A DNA stretch of 64,000 nucleotides from Caulobacter zeae (GCF_002858925.1 NZ_PJRS01000008.1:1-64000), one strand, 5' to 3'; numbered from the stretch's first letter, positions 27,001 to 36,448 are shown. Program-made: numbers and translations. Notes: generated by a model from the sequence alone, not told the origin.

Positions 27001-28356
27001 TCAGCCCGCCGCCAGTCCGGCCAGGATCGACGGTTTCACCTTCAGGCCGGTGTCGCTGAAAGAGAGGTCCTCGCGACCGAAATATTCGTGCTGGCGGCCC
27101 GCGCACCAGTCGGTGGTGACGACGGTGAGGTGGGTCTTGTCGGGACGGGTGGGGCCGCTGGCGTAGGCGAAGTCGCCGGTCAGCCTGTCGAACGGGAAAC
27201 CGCGATCCTGGTCGGTGCGGGTGAGGATGTCGGCCAGGGTCTCCGCGTCGACCTGGGCCTTCACGATCCTGCCGTCGAAGCGGACCACGGAGTCGTAGGC
27301 GTAGCGCGACAGGTCGCCGGCCGGCAGGCCCATGCCCAGGGTGGTGTGGCCCATGAAGCCGATGTCGGCGCCGGCGGCCCGGGCCATCAGCCCGGCGACA
27401 TGGCGACCGGTGTCGCCCAGGGACAGGGCTTTGGGGACCTTGGCGACCACCGCCCGCTCTTCCGGCGTCAGCTGGGCGGCCAGGGCTTCCTTCACCTGGC
27501 GGGCCAGGGCCTGGTCGGCCGGGCCGCGCGGGTCGACGATGACGCGGGAGATGCGAATCGGGTCGGCCTTGCGGGCGCGGTCGATCGTGGCGACCGTCAG
27601 GGGCTGGCCCCAGGCGCCGGTGTGGACGTAGCGGCTGGTCCCCTGCGCGTGCTCGACGGTCACGTGGTTGTGGCCGCCCAGGAACAGGGTGCGCTCGGGC
27701 AGGCCGGCCAGCAGCGGCCGGTCGGCGGGCAGGCCCGCGTGGCTCATCACCACCATCATGCCGTCCTCCGGCGGCGCAGCCGGCAGGTTGGCCTGCGCCC
27801 ACGCCGTCGGCGCCGGGATGGCCAGGTCAGGCCGGATGGCCTTGGGATAGGTATCGATCGAGTTGGTCGCCCAGCCGATCAGGTGGACGGGGAAGCCGAG
27901 ATCGAGCGTGGCGCGCGAGCTGGCCACCGGGCGGCCGGTGCGCTTGTCGACGATGTTGCTGATCACGGTGATGCCCAGAGCCCGGGCGCGGTCGGCAGCG
28001 GCGGCGATGTCCTCCACCAGGTCGGCGTCGTGGTTGCCGATGTTGATCACCGTCGGCGCCAGCTTGGCCACCGCCTCGAGGAACGCCCAGTCCAGCGCGC
28101 CGTCGGTGCGCTTGGCCACCACGTTGCCGGCTTCGAAGAGGTCGCCGTTCAGCAGGATCAGGCTGGGGGCGGCGTCGCGACGGACGATGCGGCGCATGGC
28201 CTCCAGCAGGGCCGGGGTGATCCCGTAGGCCGAGTGCAGGTCCGACAGCATCAGCACCTTGGCCCGGCCCGTGGCGGCGCCGGCGCTGGAACCGAACGAC
28301 AGGGTCATGGCGGCCGCCGCGCCGCCCAGCACCGTGCGCCGATTGAAACCGTTCAT
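27001..28356 (-). CDS. Metallophosphoesterase / 5'-nucleotidase family, Tat-exported
   Basis: 451 residues from the ATG at 28356, with GGAGG upstream. The N terminus NGFNRRTVLGGAAAAMTLSF carries a twin-arginine signal, so the folded metalloenzyme is probably exported. Calcineurin-like metal motifs are in order: SDLHSAYG, NGDLFEAGN, NIGNHDADL, MSHAGLPADR and LGGHNHVTVE. The C-terminal part with VVRFDGRIVKAQ and LADILTRT resembles the 5'-nucleotidase C-terminal domain that sets substrate preference. It should hydrolyse nucleotides or other phosphoesters in the periplasm. Confidence 0.88.
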   Translation of the reverse strand: MNGFNRRTVLGGAAAAMTLSFGSSAGAATGRAKVLMLSDLHSAYGITPALLEAMRRIVRRDAAPSLILLNGDLFEAGNVVAKRTDGALDWAFLEAVAKLAPTVINIGNHDADLVEDIAAAADRARALGITVISNIVDKRTGRPVASSRATLDLGFPVHLIGWATNSIDTYPKAIRPDLAIPAPTAWAQANLPAAPPEDGMMVVMSHAGLPADRPLLAGLPERTLFLGGHNHVTVEHAQGTSRYVHTGAWGQPLTVATIDRARKADPIRISRVIVDPRGPADQALARQVKEALAAQLTPEERAVVAKVPKALSLGDTGRHVAGLMARAAGADIGFMGHTTLGMGLPAGDLSRYAYDSVVRFDGRIVKAQVDAETLADILTRTDQDRGFPFDRLTGDFAYASGPTRPDKTHLTVVTTDWCAGRQHEYFGREDLSFSDTGLKVKPSILAGLAAG

Positions 28357-28428
28357 GCCGAGCCTCCAGAGATCGTCGGTGCCTTGCCTAGACCGCTCCA
28401 GGCGAGGCGCCAACAAGGCTTTGGATGG

Positions 28429-29427
28429 TCAGCGTTCGCTGTCGAGATGGGCCATCATCGCCGGGGCGTAGCGCTCGCCCGCCGCCGCGCCCTTGGGCAC
28501 GGCCGCCTCGATGGCGGCCAGATCCTCCGCCGTCAGGACGACGTCCAGCGCCCCCAGGGCCTCGGCCAGGCGGTCGCGGCGGCGGGCGCCGACCAGGGGA
28601 ACGATGTCGTCGCCGCGGGAGGCGACCCAGGCGATGGCGATCTGGGCGACGCTGACGCCCTTGCCCTCGGCCACCGCCCGCAGGGTCTCGACCAGGGCCA
28701 GGTTGCGGTCGAGGTTCTCGCCCTGGAAGCGCGGGGAATAGACCCGGAAGTCGCGGGCGCCGCGCTGGGCGTCCTTGCTCCAGTGGCCGCTGATCAGGCC
28801 GCGCGACAGCACGCCATAAGCCGTCAGGCCGATGCCCAGCTCGCGCAGGGTGGGCAGGATGGCGTCCTCGATCCCGCGCGACAGCAGCGAATATTCGATC
28901 TGCAGGTCGCAGATCGGCGCCACGGCGGCGGCGCGGCGAATGGTGTCCGCGCCGACTTCGGACAGGCCGATGTGGCGGATGTAGCCGGCGTCGCGCAGCT
29001 CGGCCAGGGCGCCGATCGCATCCTCGATCGGCACGTCGGGATCCAGGCGCGAGGGGCGGTAGACGTCGATGTGGTCGACCCCCAGCCGGCGCAGCGAACA
29101 GGTCACGAAGTTGCGGATCGCCTTGGGCCGGCTGTCGAAGCCGAGGAAGGCGCCGTCGGGCCCGCGCAGGGCGCCGAACTTGACGCTGATCACGGCCTTG
29201 TCGCGGTCCTGGCCACGCAGGGCCTCGCCGATCAGCATCTCGTTGTGACCCATGCCGTAGAAGTCGCCGGTGTCGAGCAGGGTGACCCCGGCCTCCAGGG
29301 CGGCGTGGATGGTGGCGATGGCCTCGCTACGGTCGGCGGGGCCGTAGAGGTCGTCGGACATGCCCATGCAGCCGAGGCCGAGGGCCGAGACGGCGGGACC
29401 GGTGTTTCCGAGCTTGAGCTTACGCAT
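28429..29427 (-). CDS. Aldo/keto reductase lacking the catalytic histidine
   Basis: 332 residues, (beta/alpha)8 barrel. D52, Y57 (LLDTGDFYG) and K83 (ISVKFG) of the catalytic tetrad are present. The usual His in the LHRxDP motif is replaced: the sequence is VYRPSRLDPDVPIED with S126 at that position. I recall a subfamily with YRPARLDP here, so the change may be characteristic rather than a defect. NADPH is bound near VGARRRDRLAEALG. A good AAGGAG precedes the ATG at 29427. It is divergent from a LysR-type regulator, which probably controls it. Confidence 0.9.
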   Translation of the reverse strand: MRKLKLGNTGPAVSALGLGCMGMSDDLYGPADRSEAIATIHAALEAGVTLLDTGDFYGMGHNEMLIGEALRGQDRDKAVISVKFGALRGPDGAFLGFDSRPKAIRNFVTCSLRRLGVDHIDVYRPSRLDPDVPIEDAIGALAELRDAGYIRHIGLSEVGADTIRRAAAVAPICDLQIEYSLLSRGIEDAILPTLRELGIGLTAYGVLSRGLISGHWSKDAQRGARDFRVYSPRFQGENLDRNLALVETLRAVAEGKGVSVAQIAIAWVASRGDDIVPLVGARRRDRLAEALGALDVVLTAEDLAAIEAAVPKGAAAGERYAPAMMAHLDSER

Positions 29428-29550
29428 GGGCGATCTCCTTGGAGACGCGGCGTGGGGAGCGCCGCGGGTGTTGGACAAGCCGACTATGACCCGGCGCGAC
29501 CTGTGCGATAATCCGACCGACGGCGCACGAGCCGTTTGGAATTTCGCACA

Positions 29551-30450
29551 ATGGCCGGCCCCGTCCTCGCCGATCTCGACGCCTTCGCCGCCGTGGCCCG
29601 GGCCCGCAGCTTTCGCGGCGCGGCGGTGGTGCGTGGCGTGTCGCCCTCGTCGCTGAGCGAGGCGGTGCGGCGTCTGGAGACGGCGCTGGGCGTGCGGCTG
29701 CTCAACCGCACCACCCGCAGCGTCACCCCCACCGAGGCGGGCGAACGGCTGCTGGAACGCCTGGCGCCGGCCCTGGCCGACGTGGCCGGGGCGCTGGACG
29801 CGGTGAACCAGTTCCGCGACAGCCCGACCGGAACCTTGAAGCTGAACGTGCCCATCGTGGTGGCGCGCCTGGTCCTGCCCGACATCGTCGGCCCGTTCCT
29901 GAAGGCCAATCCCGGGATCACCCTGGAGATCACCGCCGAGGACGATTTCGTCGACGTGCTGGCGGCCGGGGCCGACGCCGGGGTGCGCTATGGCGAGCGG
30001 CTGGAGAAGGACATGATCGCCGTGCCGCTGTCGGGTCCGCAGCGCTACCAGGCGGCCGCCTCGCCCGACTTCCTGGCGCGGCACGGCACGCCGCGCCATC
30101 CGCGCGACCTGTTGTCGCTGCCCTGCATCCGCCACCGGTTCTCGAGCGGCGCGATCATCGTCATGGAATTCGAGAAGGACGGCGAGATCGTGCGCATCGC
30201 CCCCGACGGCCCCCTGATCTCCTCGTCGATGGAGCTGGAGTTGCGGGCCGCCGAGGAGGGCCTGGGCGTGATCGCCAGTTTCGAGGGCTTCCTTGCGGCG
30301 TCGGTGGCCGCGGGCCGCCTCGTGCCGATCCTGGAGGACTGGAACCCGCCCTTCGAGGGCCCCTTCCTCTACTATCCCAGCCGCCGCCACATGCCCGCGC
30401 CGCTGCGGGCCTTCATCGACTTCATCCGCGCCCGGCGGCAGGAAACCTGA
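29551..30450 (+). CDS. LysR family transcriptional regulator
   Basis: 299 residues from the ATG at 29551. The DNA-binding domain reads DLDAFAAVARARSFRGAAVVRGVSPSSLSEAVRRLE with the helix-turn-helix at about residues 20-40, then LLNRTTRSVTPTEAGERLLER, typical of the subgroup that regulates oxidoreductases. The substrate-binding domain follows from about residue 90. It is divergent to the aldo/keto reductase gene; the 123-bp gap is a natural LysR site. A TTG five codons upstream is an alternative start. Inducer unknown. Confidence 0.92.
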   Translation: MAGPVLADLDAFAAVARARSFRGAAVVRGVSPSSLSEAVRRLETALGVRLLNRTTRSVTPTEAGERLLERLAPALADVAGALDAVNQFRDSPTGTLKLNVPIVVARLVLPDIVGPFLKANPGITLEITAEDDFVDVLAAGADAGVRYGERLEKDMIAVPLSGPQRYQAAASPDFLARHGTPRHPRDLLSLPCIRHRFSSGAIIVMEFEKDGEIVRIAPDGPLISSSMELELRAAEEGLGVIASFEGFLAASVAAGRLVPILEDWNPPFEGPFLYYPSRRHMPAPLRAFIDFIRARRQET

Positions 30451-30542
30451 ACCTTCCCCGGAAATCTCAATTTTCGGCGCGTTTGCCGCCTGTTCACCGT
30501 CGCCTGCCATGCTCGGCGCGAAAGAACGAGGGGCCACCGCCG

Positions 30543-32411
30543 ATGATCGTCCGCAGCCGCACCGCCGCCCGCCTGGGCGGGGCGCTCGTCCGCGCCGCTG
30601 CCCGCCTGCGCGGGTTCCGGTCCGACCGGCGCGGCGCCCTCGCCGTCTGGGTGGCCCTGGGCCTGATCCCGCTCTGCCTGCTGGTGTTTGGCGTCTTCGA
30701 CCTGAGCCGCATGAGCGTCGAGCGCCGGCGCCTGCAGGACTCCCTGGACGCGGCCACCCTGATCGCGGCCCGCTCGACCGCCACCGACACCGCCACGCTC
30801 ACCACCCTGGGCAAGGCCGCCCTGACGGCCGAGCTGGGCCAGGCCGCGACCACCGCCAGCTTCGTCGGCTCGACCAACGGCAAGCAGGTGACCGGCTCCG
30901 CCAGCTACACCTTCGACCCGATCATCCTGGGCCTGATCGGCAAGGACAAGCTGACGGTCGGCGCCCAGTCGGTGGTGGTGCGCGCCGCCAACAACCTCGA
31001 GATCGCCCTGGTGCTCGACATCACCGGCTCGATGGCCGGCACGCGCATCAGCGACCTGAGGACGGCCGCCACCGACCTGGTGGACATCGTCGTGCAGGAC
31101 ATCCAGGAGCCCTACTATTCCAAGGTCGCCATCGTGCCCTACTCGATGGGCGTCAATGTCGACACCTATGCCGACGCCGTGCGCGGCGCGATCCCGAGCT
31201 CGGCCCTGGCCACAGCGGCCTGGAACACCGGCGTGACCAAGACGGTGTCGAGCTTCACCGGCAACACGACCTCGCCCGTGGTCACCACCTCGACCGCGCA
31301 CGGCCTGGCGGTCAACGACTACGCCATGGTGTTCGGCTCCAACCAGAGCAGCATGAACGGCAAGGTGCTGAAGGTGACCGCGGTCGGCTCGACCACCAAG
31401 TTCACCGGCGCCAACCAGTCGGGCACGTCGGTCACCGCCGGCTCCAGCGGCTCGGTCTACAAGTGCCTGAATTCCAGCTGCACCTTCGTCTTCACCAGCA
31501 AGGCCAGCCATGTCTTCCAGACCGGCGACCAGCTGAAGCTGACCGGGATCACGGGCCTGACGACGCTGAACAGCGCCACCCCCACCATCACGGCGGTCTC
31601 GGGCCTGGCCATGACCAGCAACCTGTCGCCCACGGCCAGCACGAACTATGTCACCACCACCGCCGGCGCCAACGGCACGGCGACCTGCCAGAGCACCTCG
31701 CGCAGCGACATCAGCTGCGCCAACCTGAACTTCACCAACGCCAGCAGCAGCGCCAAGACCCTGGCGATCAGCACCTGCGTCACCGAGCGCACCGGGACCT
31801 ACGCCTATACCGACGACGCCCCGACCACCGCCCTGGTCGGCCGCAACTACCCGGCCTCGAGCAACCCCTGCCCGGCGCCGAAGATCACCCCGCTGACCTC
31901 CGACCGCACGGTGCTCAAGAACCAGATCTCGGCGCTGGACGACGGCGGCTCGACCGCCGGCCAGATCGGCCTGGCCTGGGGCTGGTACATGGTGTCGCCG
32001 AACTTCGCCTACCTGTGGCCCAGCAACAGCCAGAAGCCGGCCGCCTATGGCGCGGCCGAGACCATGAAGATCGTCGTGATGATGACCGACGGCGCCTTCA
32101 ACACCCCCTATTGCAAGGGCGTGATCGCCGCCAACGCCGGCTCGGGCTCGGGCTCGGCCTCCGACCACATCAACTGCAACGCCACCAACGGCGACGCCAC
32201 GGCACAGGCCAAGGAGCTGTGCACCAAGATCAAGGCCAAGAACGTCATCATCTTCACGGTCGGCTTCGACGTCGACTCCACCGCCAAGTCGATGCTGACG
32301 ACCTGCGCCACCAAGACCAGCCAGGCCTATTTCCCGGCCACCGGCGGCGAGCTGAAAACGGCCTTCAAGTCGATCGCCCAGGAGATCTCGGCCCTGCGCA
32401 TCGCCAAGTAG
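30543..32411 (+). CDS. TadE/TadG-like pilus protein with von Willebrand A domain and an inserted module
   Basis: 622 residues. A cytoplasmic Arg-rich start, then a membrane helix at about 32-53 of Tad type (GALAVWVALGLIPLCLLVFG followed by DLSRMSVERRRLQDSLDAA). The von Willebrand domain begins near 152; its metal site motif is D159-I-T161-G-S163, a DxTGS variant. Residues about 237-410 interrupt the domain with Ser/Thr/Gly-rich beta repeats (VVTTSTAHGLAVNDYAMVFG and FVFTSKASHVFQTGDQLKLTG) before it resumes at ALDDGGSTAGQIGLAWGW and ends with IIFTVGFDVDS. Likely a surface-exposed Flp-pilus-related or adhesion protein. Start ATG at 30543. No other tad genes are adjacent. Confidence 0.85.
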   Translation: MIVRSRTAARLGGALVRAAARLRGFRSDRRGALAVWVALGLIPLCLLVFGVFDLSRMSVERRRLQDSLDAATLIAARSTATDTATLTTLGKAALTAELGQAATTASFVGSTNGKQVTGSASYTFDPIILGLIGKDKLTVGAQSVVVRAANNLEIALVLDITGSMAGTRISDLRTAATDLVDIVVQDIQEPYYSKVAIVPYSMGVNVDTYADAVRGAIPSSALATAAWNTGVTKTVSSFTGNTTSPVVTTSTAHGLAVNDYAMVFGSNQSSMNGKVLKVTAVGSTTKFTGANQSGTSVTAGSSGSVYKCLNSSCTFVFTSKASHVFQTGDQLKLTGITGLTTLNSATPTITAVSGLAMTSNLSPTASTNYVTTTAGANGTATCQSTSRSDISCANLNFTNASSSAKTLAISTCVTERTGTYAYTDDAPTTALVGRNYPASSNPCPAPKITPLTSDRTVLKNQISALDDGGSTAGQIGLAWGWYMVSPNFAYLWPSNSQKPAAYGAAETMKIVVMMTDGAFNTPYCKGVIAANAGSGSGSASDHINCNATNGDATAQAKELCTKIKAKNVIIFTVGFDVDSTAKSMLTTCATKTSQAYFPATGGELKTAFKSIAQEISALRIAK

Positions 32412-32432
32412 CGACGCTGCGAGACCAGCATG

Positions 32433-32470
32433 AAAAAGGCCCCGTCCGCGAGGACGGGGCCTTCGTCGTT
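32433..32470. terminator. Strong intrinsic terminator
   Basis: A perfect 10-bp stem, GGCCCCGTCC (32438-32447) with GGACGGGGCC (32452-32461), around GCGA. It is flanked by AAAAA on the left, giving a T tract for the minus-strand oxygenase gene that ends at 32491, and by a T-rich stretch on the right for the plus-strand Tad gene. Confidence 0.9.
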
Positions 32471-32490
32471 TTCAGGAGCAGCGGGCCGGA

Positions 32491-33426
32491 TCAGGCCAGC
32501 TTGATCTCGCGCAGGCGCTGCTGGAGGAACTCGTCGGCGGTGATCGATTCCGGATAGCGGTCCGGGTTCTCGTCGGTCACGCAGTTGGGCAGGGTCTTGA
32601 TCTCGTAGTCCGACGCGAAGTGCAGGAAGAACGGCGTCGAGTAGCGCGGCAGGTGGCGGCGCTCGGCCGGCGGGTTCTGCACGCGGTGGATGGTCGAGGG
32701 CAGGACGTGGTTGGTCAGGCGCTCGAGCATGTCGCCGATGTTGATGACGATACAGCCCGGGGGCGGGTTGATCGGCAGCCACTCGCCGTTGCGGTCGAGC
32801 AGCTCGAGACCACCCTCCTCGGCGCCGAGCAGAAGCGTGATGGTGTTGATGTCGCCGTGGGCGCCGGCGCGCACGCCGGTGGCGTCCTGCGGGATCGGCG
32901 GATAGTGCAGCAGGCGCAGCACGCTGTTGCCGTTCTCGACGGTCGGCTTGAAGAACTCGCGGTCGAGCTTCAGGTAGGTGGCGATCGCCTCCAGCACCTT
33001 GCCGCCCATGCTGTCGAGCGCGTTGTAGAGCCAGCTGACGTCGTGCTTGAAGGCCGGGATCTCGGCCGGCCAGACGTTGTCGGCCATGGTGGCGCGGAAG
33101 CGGTGGCCGGGCGGCAGGTCGCGGCCCATGTGCCAGAATTCCTTCAGGTCGTAGTGCGTGGCGCCCTTGGCGGTTTCGACGCCGAACGGGATGTAGCCGC
33201 GCGCGCCGCCCTTGACCCCGGCGTACTGCTTCTTGGTCTCGACCGGCAGGGCGAAGAAGGCCTTGGTGTCGGAAATGGCCGCATCGATACGGTCCTGCGG
33301 CAGGTCGTACTCCGACAGGACAGCAAAGCCATAGCGCTCGAACGAGGCGCCCAGCTCCTGGGCGAAGCGCGGGAAGTCCTTGCTGTAGAGGGTGAACGAG
33401 ATGGGCTCGATGGCGGATGCGGACAC
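32491..33426 (-). CDS. 2-oxoglutarate/Fe(II)-dependent oxygenase, isopenicillin N synthase-like
   Basis: 311 residues from a GTG at 33426 with GAAGG seven nt upstream. The iron ligands are visible: H and D in GAHGDINTITLL and the distal H in NHVLPSTIHRVQNP. The 2-oxoglutarate-binding Arg-x-Ser is in RYSTPFFLHF. The N-terminal DIOX_N region holds AQELGASFERYGFAVLSEYDL. Related enzymes hydroxylate or cyclise small molecules such as ethylene precursors, penicillins or flavonoid-like compounds. Substrate unknown. It is monocistronic, with a terminator shared with the Tad-like gene. Confidence 0.9.
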   Translation of the reverse strand: MSASAIEPISFTLYSKDFPRFAQELGASFERYGFAVLSEYDLPQDRIDAAISDTKAFFALPVETKKQYAGVKGGARGYIPFGVETAKGATHYDLKEFWHMGRDLPPGHRFRATMADNVWPAEIPAFKHDVSWLYNALDSMGGKVLEAIATYLKLDREFFKPTVENGNSVLRLLHYPPIPQDATGVRAGAHGDINTITLLLGAEEGGLELLDRNGEWLPINPPPGCIVINIGDMLERLTNHVLPSTIHRVQNPPAERRHLPRYSTPFFLHFASDYEIKTLPNCVTDENPDRYPESITADEFLQQRLREIKLA

Positions 33427-33592
33427 GTTTGGCCTTCGCGGGATTAGTAAGACGGGCCTTACTACACCCAACAGGCGGCGGAACGAAGGCCGTTCATCCC
33501 CCGCTCATCCGGATTGTCGGAACTTGACTATAAACGGGCGCGTTTGCCCGGCTTGAGTTTACCTTGGGCATGCACAACGACAGGACCTGGCC

Positions 33593-34285
33593 ATGACGAC
33601 CAAGAAGACCGCGTTCCGCGCCGCCGCCTTCGGCGCCCTGCTGATCGGCGCCGGCGCGATGACGGCCTGCACCACCACCGACCCGTACACCGGCATGCCG
33701 GTGCGCAACAACACCGGCACCGGCGCCTTGGCCGGCGCAGCCGGCGGCGCCCTGCTGGGCTACCTGACCAACACCAACAAGGGCGAGCAGGGCCGCAAGA
33801 ACGCCCTGATCGGCGCCGGCATCGGCGCCCTGGCCGGCGGCGCGGTCGGCAACTACATGGACCGCCAGCAGGCCGACTTCCGCCGCAGCCTGGAAGGCTC
33901 GGGCGTGATGATCCGCCGCAACGGCGACCAGATCGTGCTGGTCATGCCCAGCGACGTGACCTTCGCCGTCGACAAGTCGGACGTGCAGCCGCAGTTCACC
34001 CGCGTGCTCGACGACGTCGCGCGCACCCTGAACGCCTATCCCCAGACCACCATCGACGTGGTGGGCCACGCCGACAGCACCGGTCCGGACGACTACAACC
34101 AGGCCCTGTCGGAGCGCCGCGCCGGCTCGGTGGCGGGCTATTTGACCGGCCCCGGCCGCGTGCTGCCCGACCGCGTGTTCGTGGCCGGCCAGGGCGAGCG
34201 CCAGCCGATCGCCTCCAACGACACCGCCGAGGGCCGCGCCCAGAACCGCCGGGTCGAGATCATCCTGCGCCCGCTGACCCAGTAA
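33593..34285 (+). CDS. OmpA-family outer-membrane lipoprotein with glycine zipper
   Basis: 230 residues. A lipoprotein signal ends in the lipobox MTAC with C26. Two glycine-zipper stretches follow, [17 protein letters not shown] and [18 protein letters not shown], which may insert in or pack against membrane. The C-terminal OmpA domain contains the peptidoglycan-binding pattern [18 protein letters not shown] and [13 protein letters not shown] with the conserved Asp and Arg. It should tie the outer membrane to the cell wall (YiaD/Pal-like). It has its own promoter region and is followed by a YbaK gene 74 bp on. Confidence 0.93.
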   Translation: MTTKKTAFRAAAFGALLIGAGAMTACTTTDPYTGMPVRNNTGTGALAGAAGGALLGYLTNTNKGEQGRKNALIGAGIGALAGGAVGNYMDRQQADFRRSLEGSGVMIRRNGDQIVLVMPSDVTFAVDKSDVQPQFTRVLDDVARTLNAYPQTTIDVVGHADSTGPDDYNQALSERRAGSVAGYLTGPGRVLPDRVFVAGQGERQPIASNDTAEGRAQNRRVEIILRPLTQ

Positions 34286-34359
34286 GCGGCGCGAGATATC
34301 GCCTTCAAAGCGGGCGGGGCGGCTTGACCAGCCGCTCCGCCTTTCGTTTTACAGGGCCC

Positions 34360-34866
34360 ATGAAGACCCGCGCCGACCTCATCGCCTTCTTCGACGCCCA
34401 CGATGTCGACCACGCCACCCTCGACCATCCGCCGGTGTTCCGCGTCGAGGAAGGGCTGGAGATCAAGAAGGCCCTGCCCGGCGGCCACACCAAGAACCTG
34501 TTCCTCAAGGACGCCAAGGGCCAGCTGTGGCTGATCTCGGCGCTCGGCGAGACGGCGATCGACCTGAAGAAGCTGCATCACGTGATCGGCTCGGGCCGGC
34601 TGTCGTTCGGCCCCGAGGCGATGATGGTCGAGACGCTGGGCGTCACGCCCGGCTCAGTCACCGCCTTCGGCCTGATCAACGACGAAAACCGCAGGATCCG
34701 CTTCGTGCTCGACAAGGCCCTGGCGCAGGCCGATCCGGTGAACTTCCACCCGCTGAAGAACGACGCCACCACCGCCGTCAGCCAGGCGGGCTTCCGCCGG
34801 TTCCTGGCCGCCCTGGGCGTCGAGCCGATGATCGTCGACTTCGAGGCGATGGCCGTCGTCGGCTAA
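34360..34866 (+). CDS. Prolyl-tRNA editing protein (YbaK/ProX family)
   Basis: 168 residues. The YbaK/aaRS-associated domain includes the conserved lysine region [22 protein letters not shown] and [18 protein letters not shown]. ProX-type enzymes deacylate tRNA-Pro mischarged with alanine, in trans. The family proteins have 160-170 residues, as here. The ATG at 34360 has no strong ribosome-binding site, and the upstream sequence is T-rich (ctttcgttttacagggccc), which may indicate a short or leaderless message. It stands alone. Confidence 0.88.
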   Translation: MKTRADLIAFFDAHDVDHATLDHPPVFRVEEGLEIKKALPGGHTKNLFLKDAKGQLWLISALGETAIDLKKLHHVIGSGRLSFGPEAMMVETLGVTPGSVTAFGLINDENRRIRFVLDKALAQADPVNFHPLKNDATTAVSQAGFRRFLAALGVEPMIVDFEAMAVVG

Positions 34867-34878
34867 GGCCCTCTTTTT

Positions 34879-35331
34879 CTAGCGCTGGGGCCCGACCCGG
34901 AACCGCAGGCACGCCCCGCGAGCCCGGACCGTCGGCTCGCCGGTGCAGTCGACGTCCACGGTCGCCGGACGCAGCGCCGTCAGCTTGCGGCCCGCCGGCG
35001 CCGCCAGGCAGTCGGTCAGGGTCTTGGCCATCTTTTCCAGCTCCACCGTGTGCGTCGCCTGGGCGTAGCCCTCCCACAGGAGCGTGCGCGCCTCGTCGGG
35101 CGTCGAGGGCGAGCCGGCCAGGACCGCGTACATGTAGGCCTGGCCGTCGGCCTCGTCGGCGGGCCAGAAGAACACCGCCTCGTGGCTGTCGGCCGCAGGG
35201 GTGGAGCCGATGAAGGCGTAGAGGGGCTCGCACGCTGCCGGCTTCTCCGCCGCCGACGCCTGCCCGGCTAGGCAGGACGCCGCCGCCCCGAGCAGGCTCA
35301 AGGACAGACGGAGCGGAAGACGACGGGCCAT
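34879..35331 (-). CDS. Exported protein of unknown function
   Basis: 150 residues. A signal peptide occupies residues 1-27 (RRLPLRLSLSLLGAAASCLAGQASAAE) with cleavage probably after ASA. The mature part has four cysteines, in AACEP, TDCLA, VDCTG and GACLR, which could form two disulfides in the periplasm. I do not recognise a family. It sits 12 bp from the convergent YbaK gene and 150 bp from the divergent thioredoxin-TPR gene. Promoter and start are shared region; ATG at 35331 follows a GGA-rich stretch. Confidence 0.65.
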   Translation of the reverse strand: MARRLPLRLSLSLLGAAASCLAGQASAAEKPAACEPLYAFIGSTPAADSHEAVFFWPADEADGQAYMYAVLAGSPSTPDEARTLLWEGYAQATHTVELEKMAKTLTDCLAAPAGRKLTALRPATVDVDCTGEPTVRARGACLRFRVGPQR

Positions 35332-35481
35332 GTGGATCCTGGTGGAACGCCCCGGACGGGCGGCGCGCACCATCGCCGCCAAACGCCTTCGGGGCAAGAA
35401 GCCGCAGCCGCCGATTGCGAACCGCCTCGCCAAGGACCATCTTGCGGCGCTGAGCGTCCGCGCACGAGAGAAGAAGCAGTC

Positions 35482-36390
35482 ATGTCCCTGATCGGTGAAA
35501 AGCCGGCCCCCATCCCGGCCGGCGGCAAGAGCGAACACATCAAGGACGGGACCGACGCCAGCTTCATGGCCGACGTCATCGAGGCCTCGAAGACCCAGCC
35601 GGTCATCGTCGACTTCTGGGCCACCTGGTGCGGCCCCTGCCGCCAGCTGACCCCGGCGCTGGAAAAGGTGGTCACCGCCGCCAAGGGCGCGGTGAAGCTG
35701 GTCAAGATCGACGTCGACAAGAACCCGGGCTTCGCAGGCCAGCTGCGCGTGCAGTCGATCCCCACCGTCTACGCCTTCGTCGACGGCCAGCCGGTGGACG
35801 GCTTCCAGGGCGCCCTGCCCGAAAGCCAGATCCAGCAGTTCGTCGACCGCATCTCGGGCCCGCCCGAGGCCGGCGCCGTGGACGAGCTGCTGGCCATGGC
35901 CAAGGAGAGCCTGGACGTCGAGGACCTGGGCGGCGCGGCCCAGGCCTTCGCCCAGGTGCTGCAGATGGAGCCCGACAACATCAAGGCGCTGGGCGGCCTG
36001 GCCCGCGTCCACCTGGCCGGCGGCGACCTGGAGCGCGCGGCCGAGATCGCCGACATGGCCCCGGCCAACGCCAAGGACCCGGACCTGGAAAGCGTGCGCG
36101 CCGCCTTGAAGCTGGCCCAAGCGGCTCCGTCCGAGACCGCCGCCTTCGAACAACGCCTGGCCGCCGACGCCGACGACCACGAAGCCCGGCTGGAACTGGC
36201 CAAGGCCTTGGCCGGCGCCGGCCAGCTGGACGCGGCCTGCGACCACCTGCTGACCATCATCCAGCGCGACCGGACCTGGAACGACGACGCCGCCCGCAAG
36301 CAGCTGCTGACCGTGTTCGAGGCCGCCGGCCCGACCTCGGAAGTCGCCAAGCAGGGGCGCAAGCGCCTGTCGTCGATCCTGTTCAGCTAG
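35482..36390 (+). CDS. Thioredoxin-TPR protein (CnoX/YbbN-like)
   Basis: 302 residues. An N-terminal thioredoxin domain has the intact active site WATWCGPC with C50 and C53, and SIPTVYAFVDGQPVDGF with the cis-proline. A C-terminal helical TPR-like half (residues about 140-300) contains AQAFAQVLQMEPDNIKALGGLARVHLAGG-type repeats. The architecture matches CnoX/YbbN, a chaperone-linked holdase that delivers clients to GroEL and DnaK and protects cysteines from chlorine stress. E. coli CnoX has lost the CxxC pair, this one has kept it. It is followed by the LON-domain gene. Confidence 0.92.
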   Translation: MSLIGEKPAPIPAGGKSEHIKDGTDASFMADVIEASKTQPVIVDFWATWCGPCRQLTPALEKVVTAAKGAVKLVKIDVDKNPGFAGQLRVQSIPTVYAFVDGQPVDGFQGALPESQIQQFVDRISGPPEAGAVDELLAMAKESLDVEDLGGAAQAFAQVLQMEPDNIKALGGLARVHLAGGDLERAAEIADMAPANAKDPDLESVRAALKLAQAAPSETAAFEQRLAADADDHEARLELAKALAGAGQLDAACDHLLTIIQRDRTWNDDAARKQLLTVFEAAGPTSEVAKQGRKRLSSILFS

Positions 36391-36448
36391 GTTTCAAGGA
36401 CCCGTTCGCCGGGACAAGCGTTCAGAACACCCAGTCAAGGAGGCCGCC

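Noticed and set aside
27088-29511. 807-codon plus-strand frame across the phosphoesterase and aldo/keto reductase genes
   Set aside because: It spans two real minus-strand genes and the gap between them; translation is low-complexity and has no domain.
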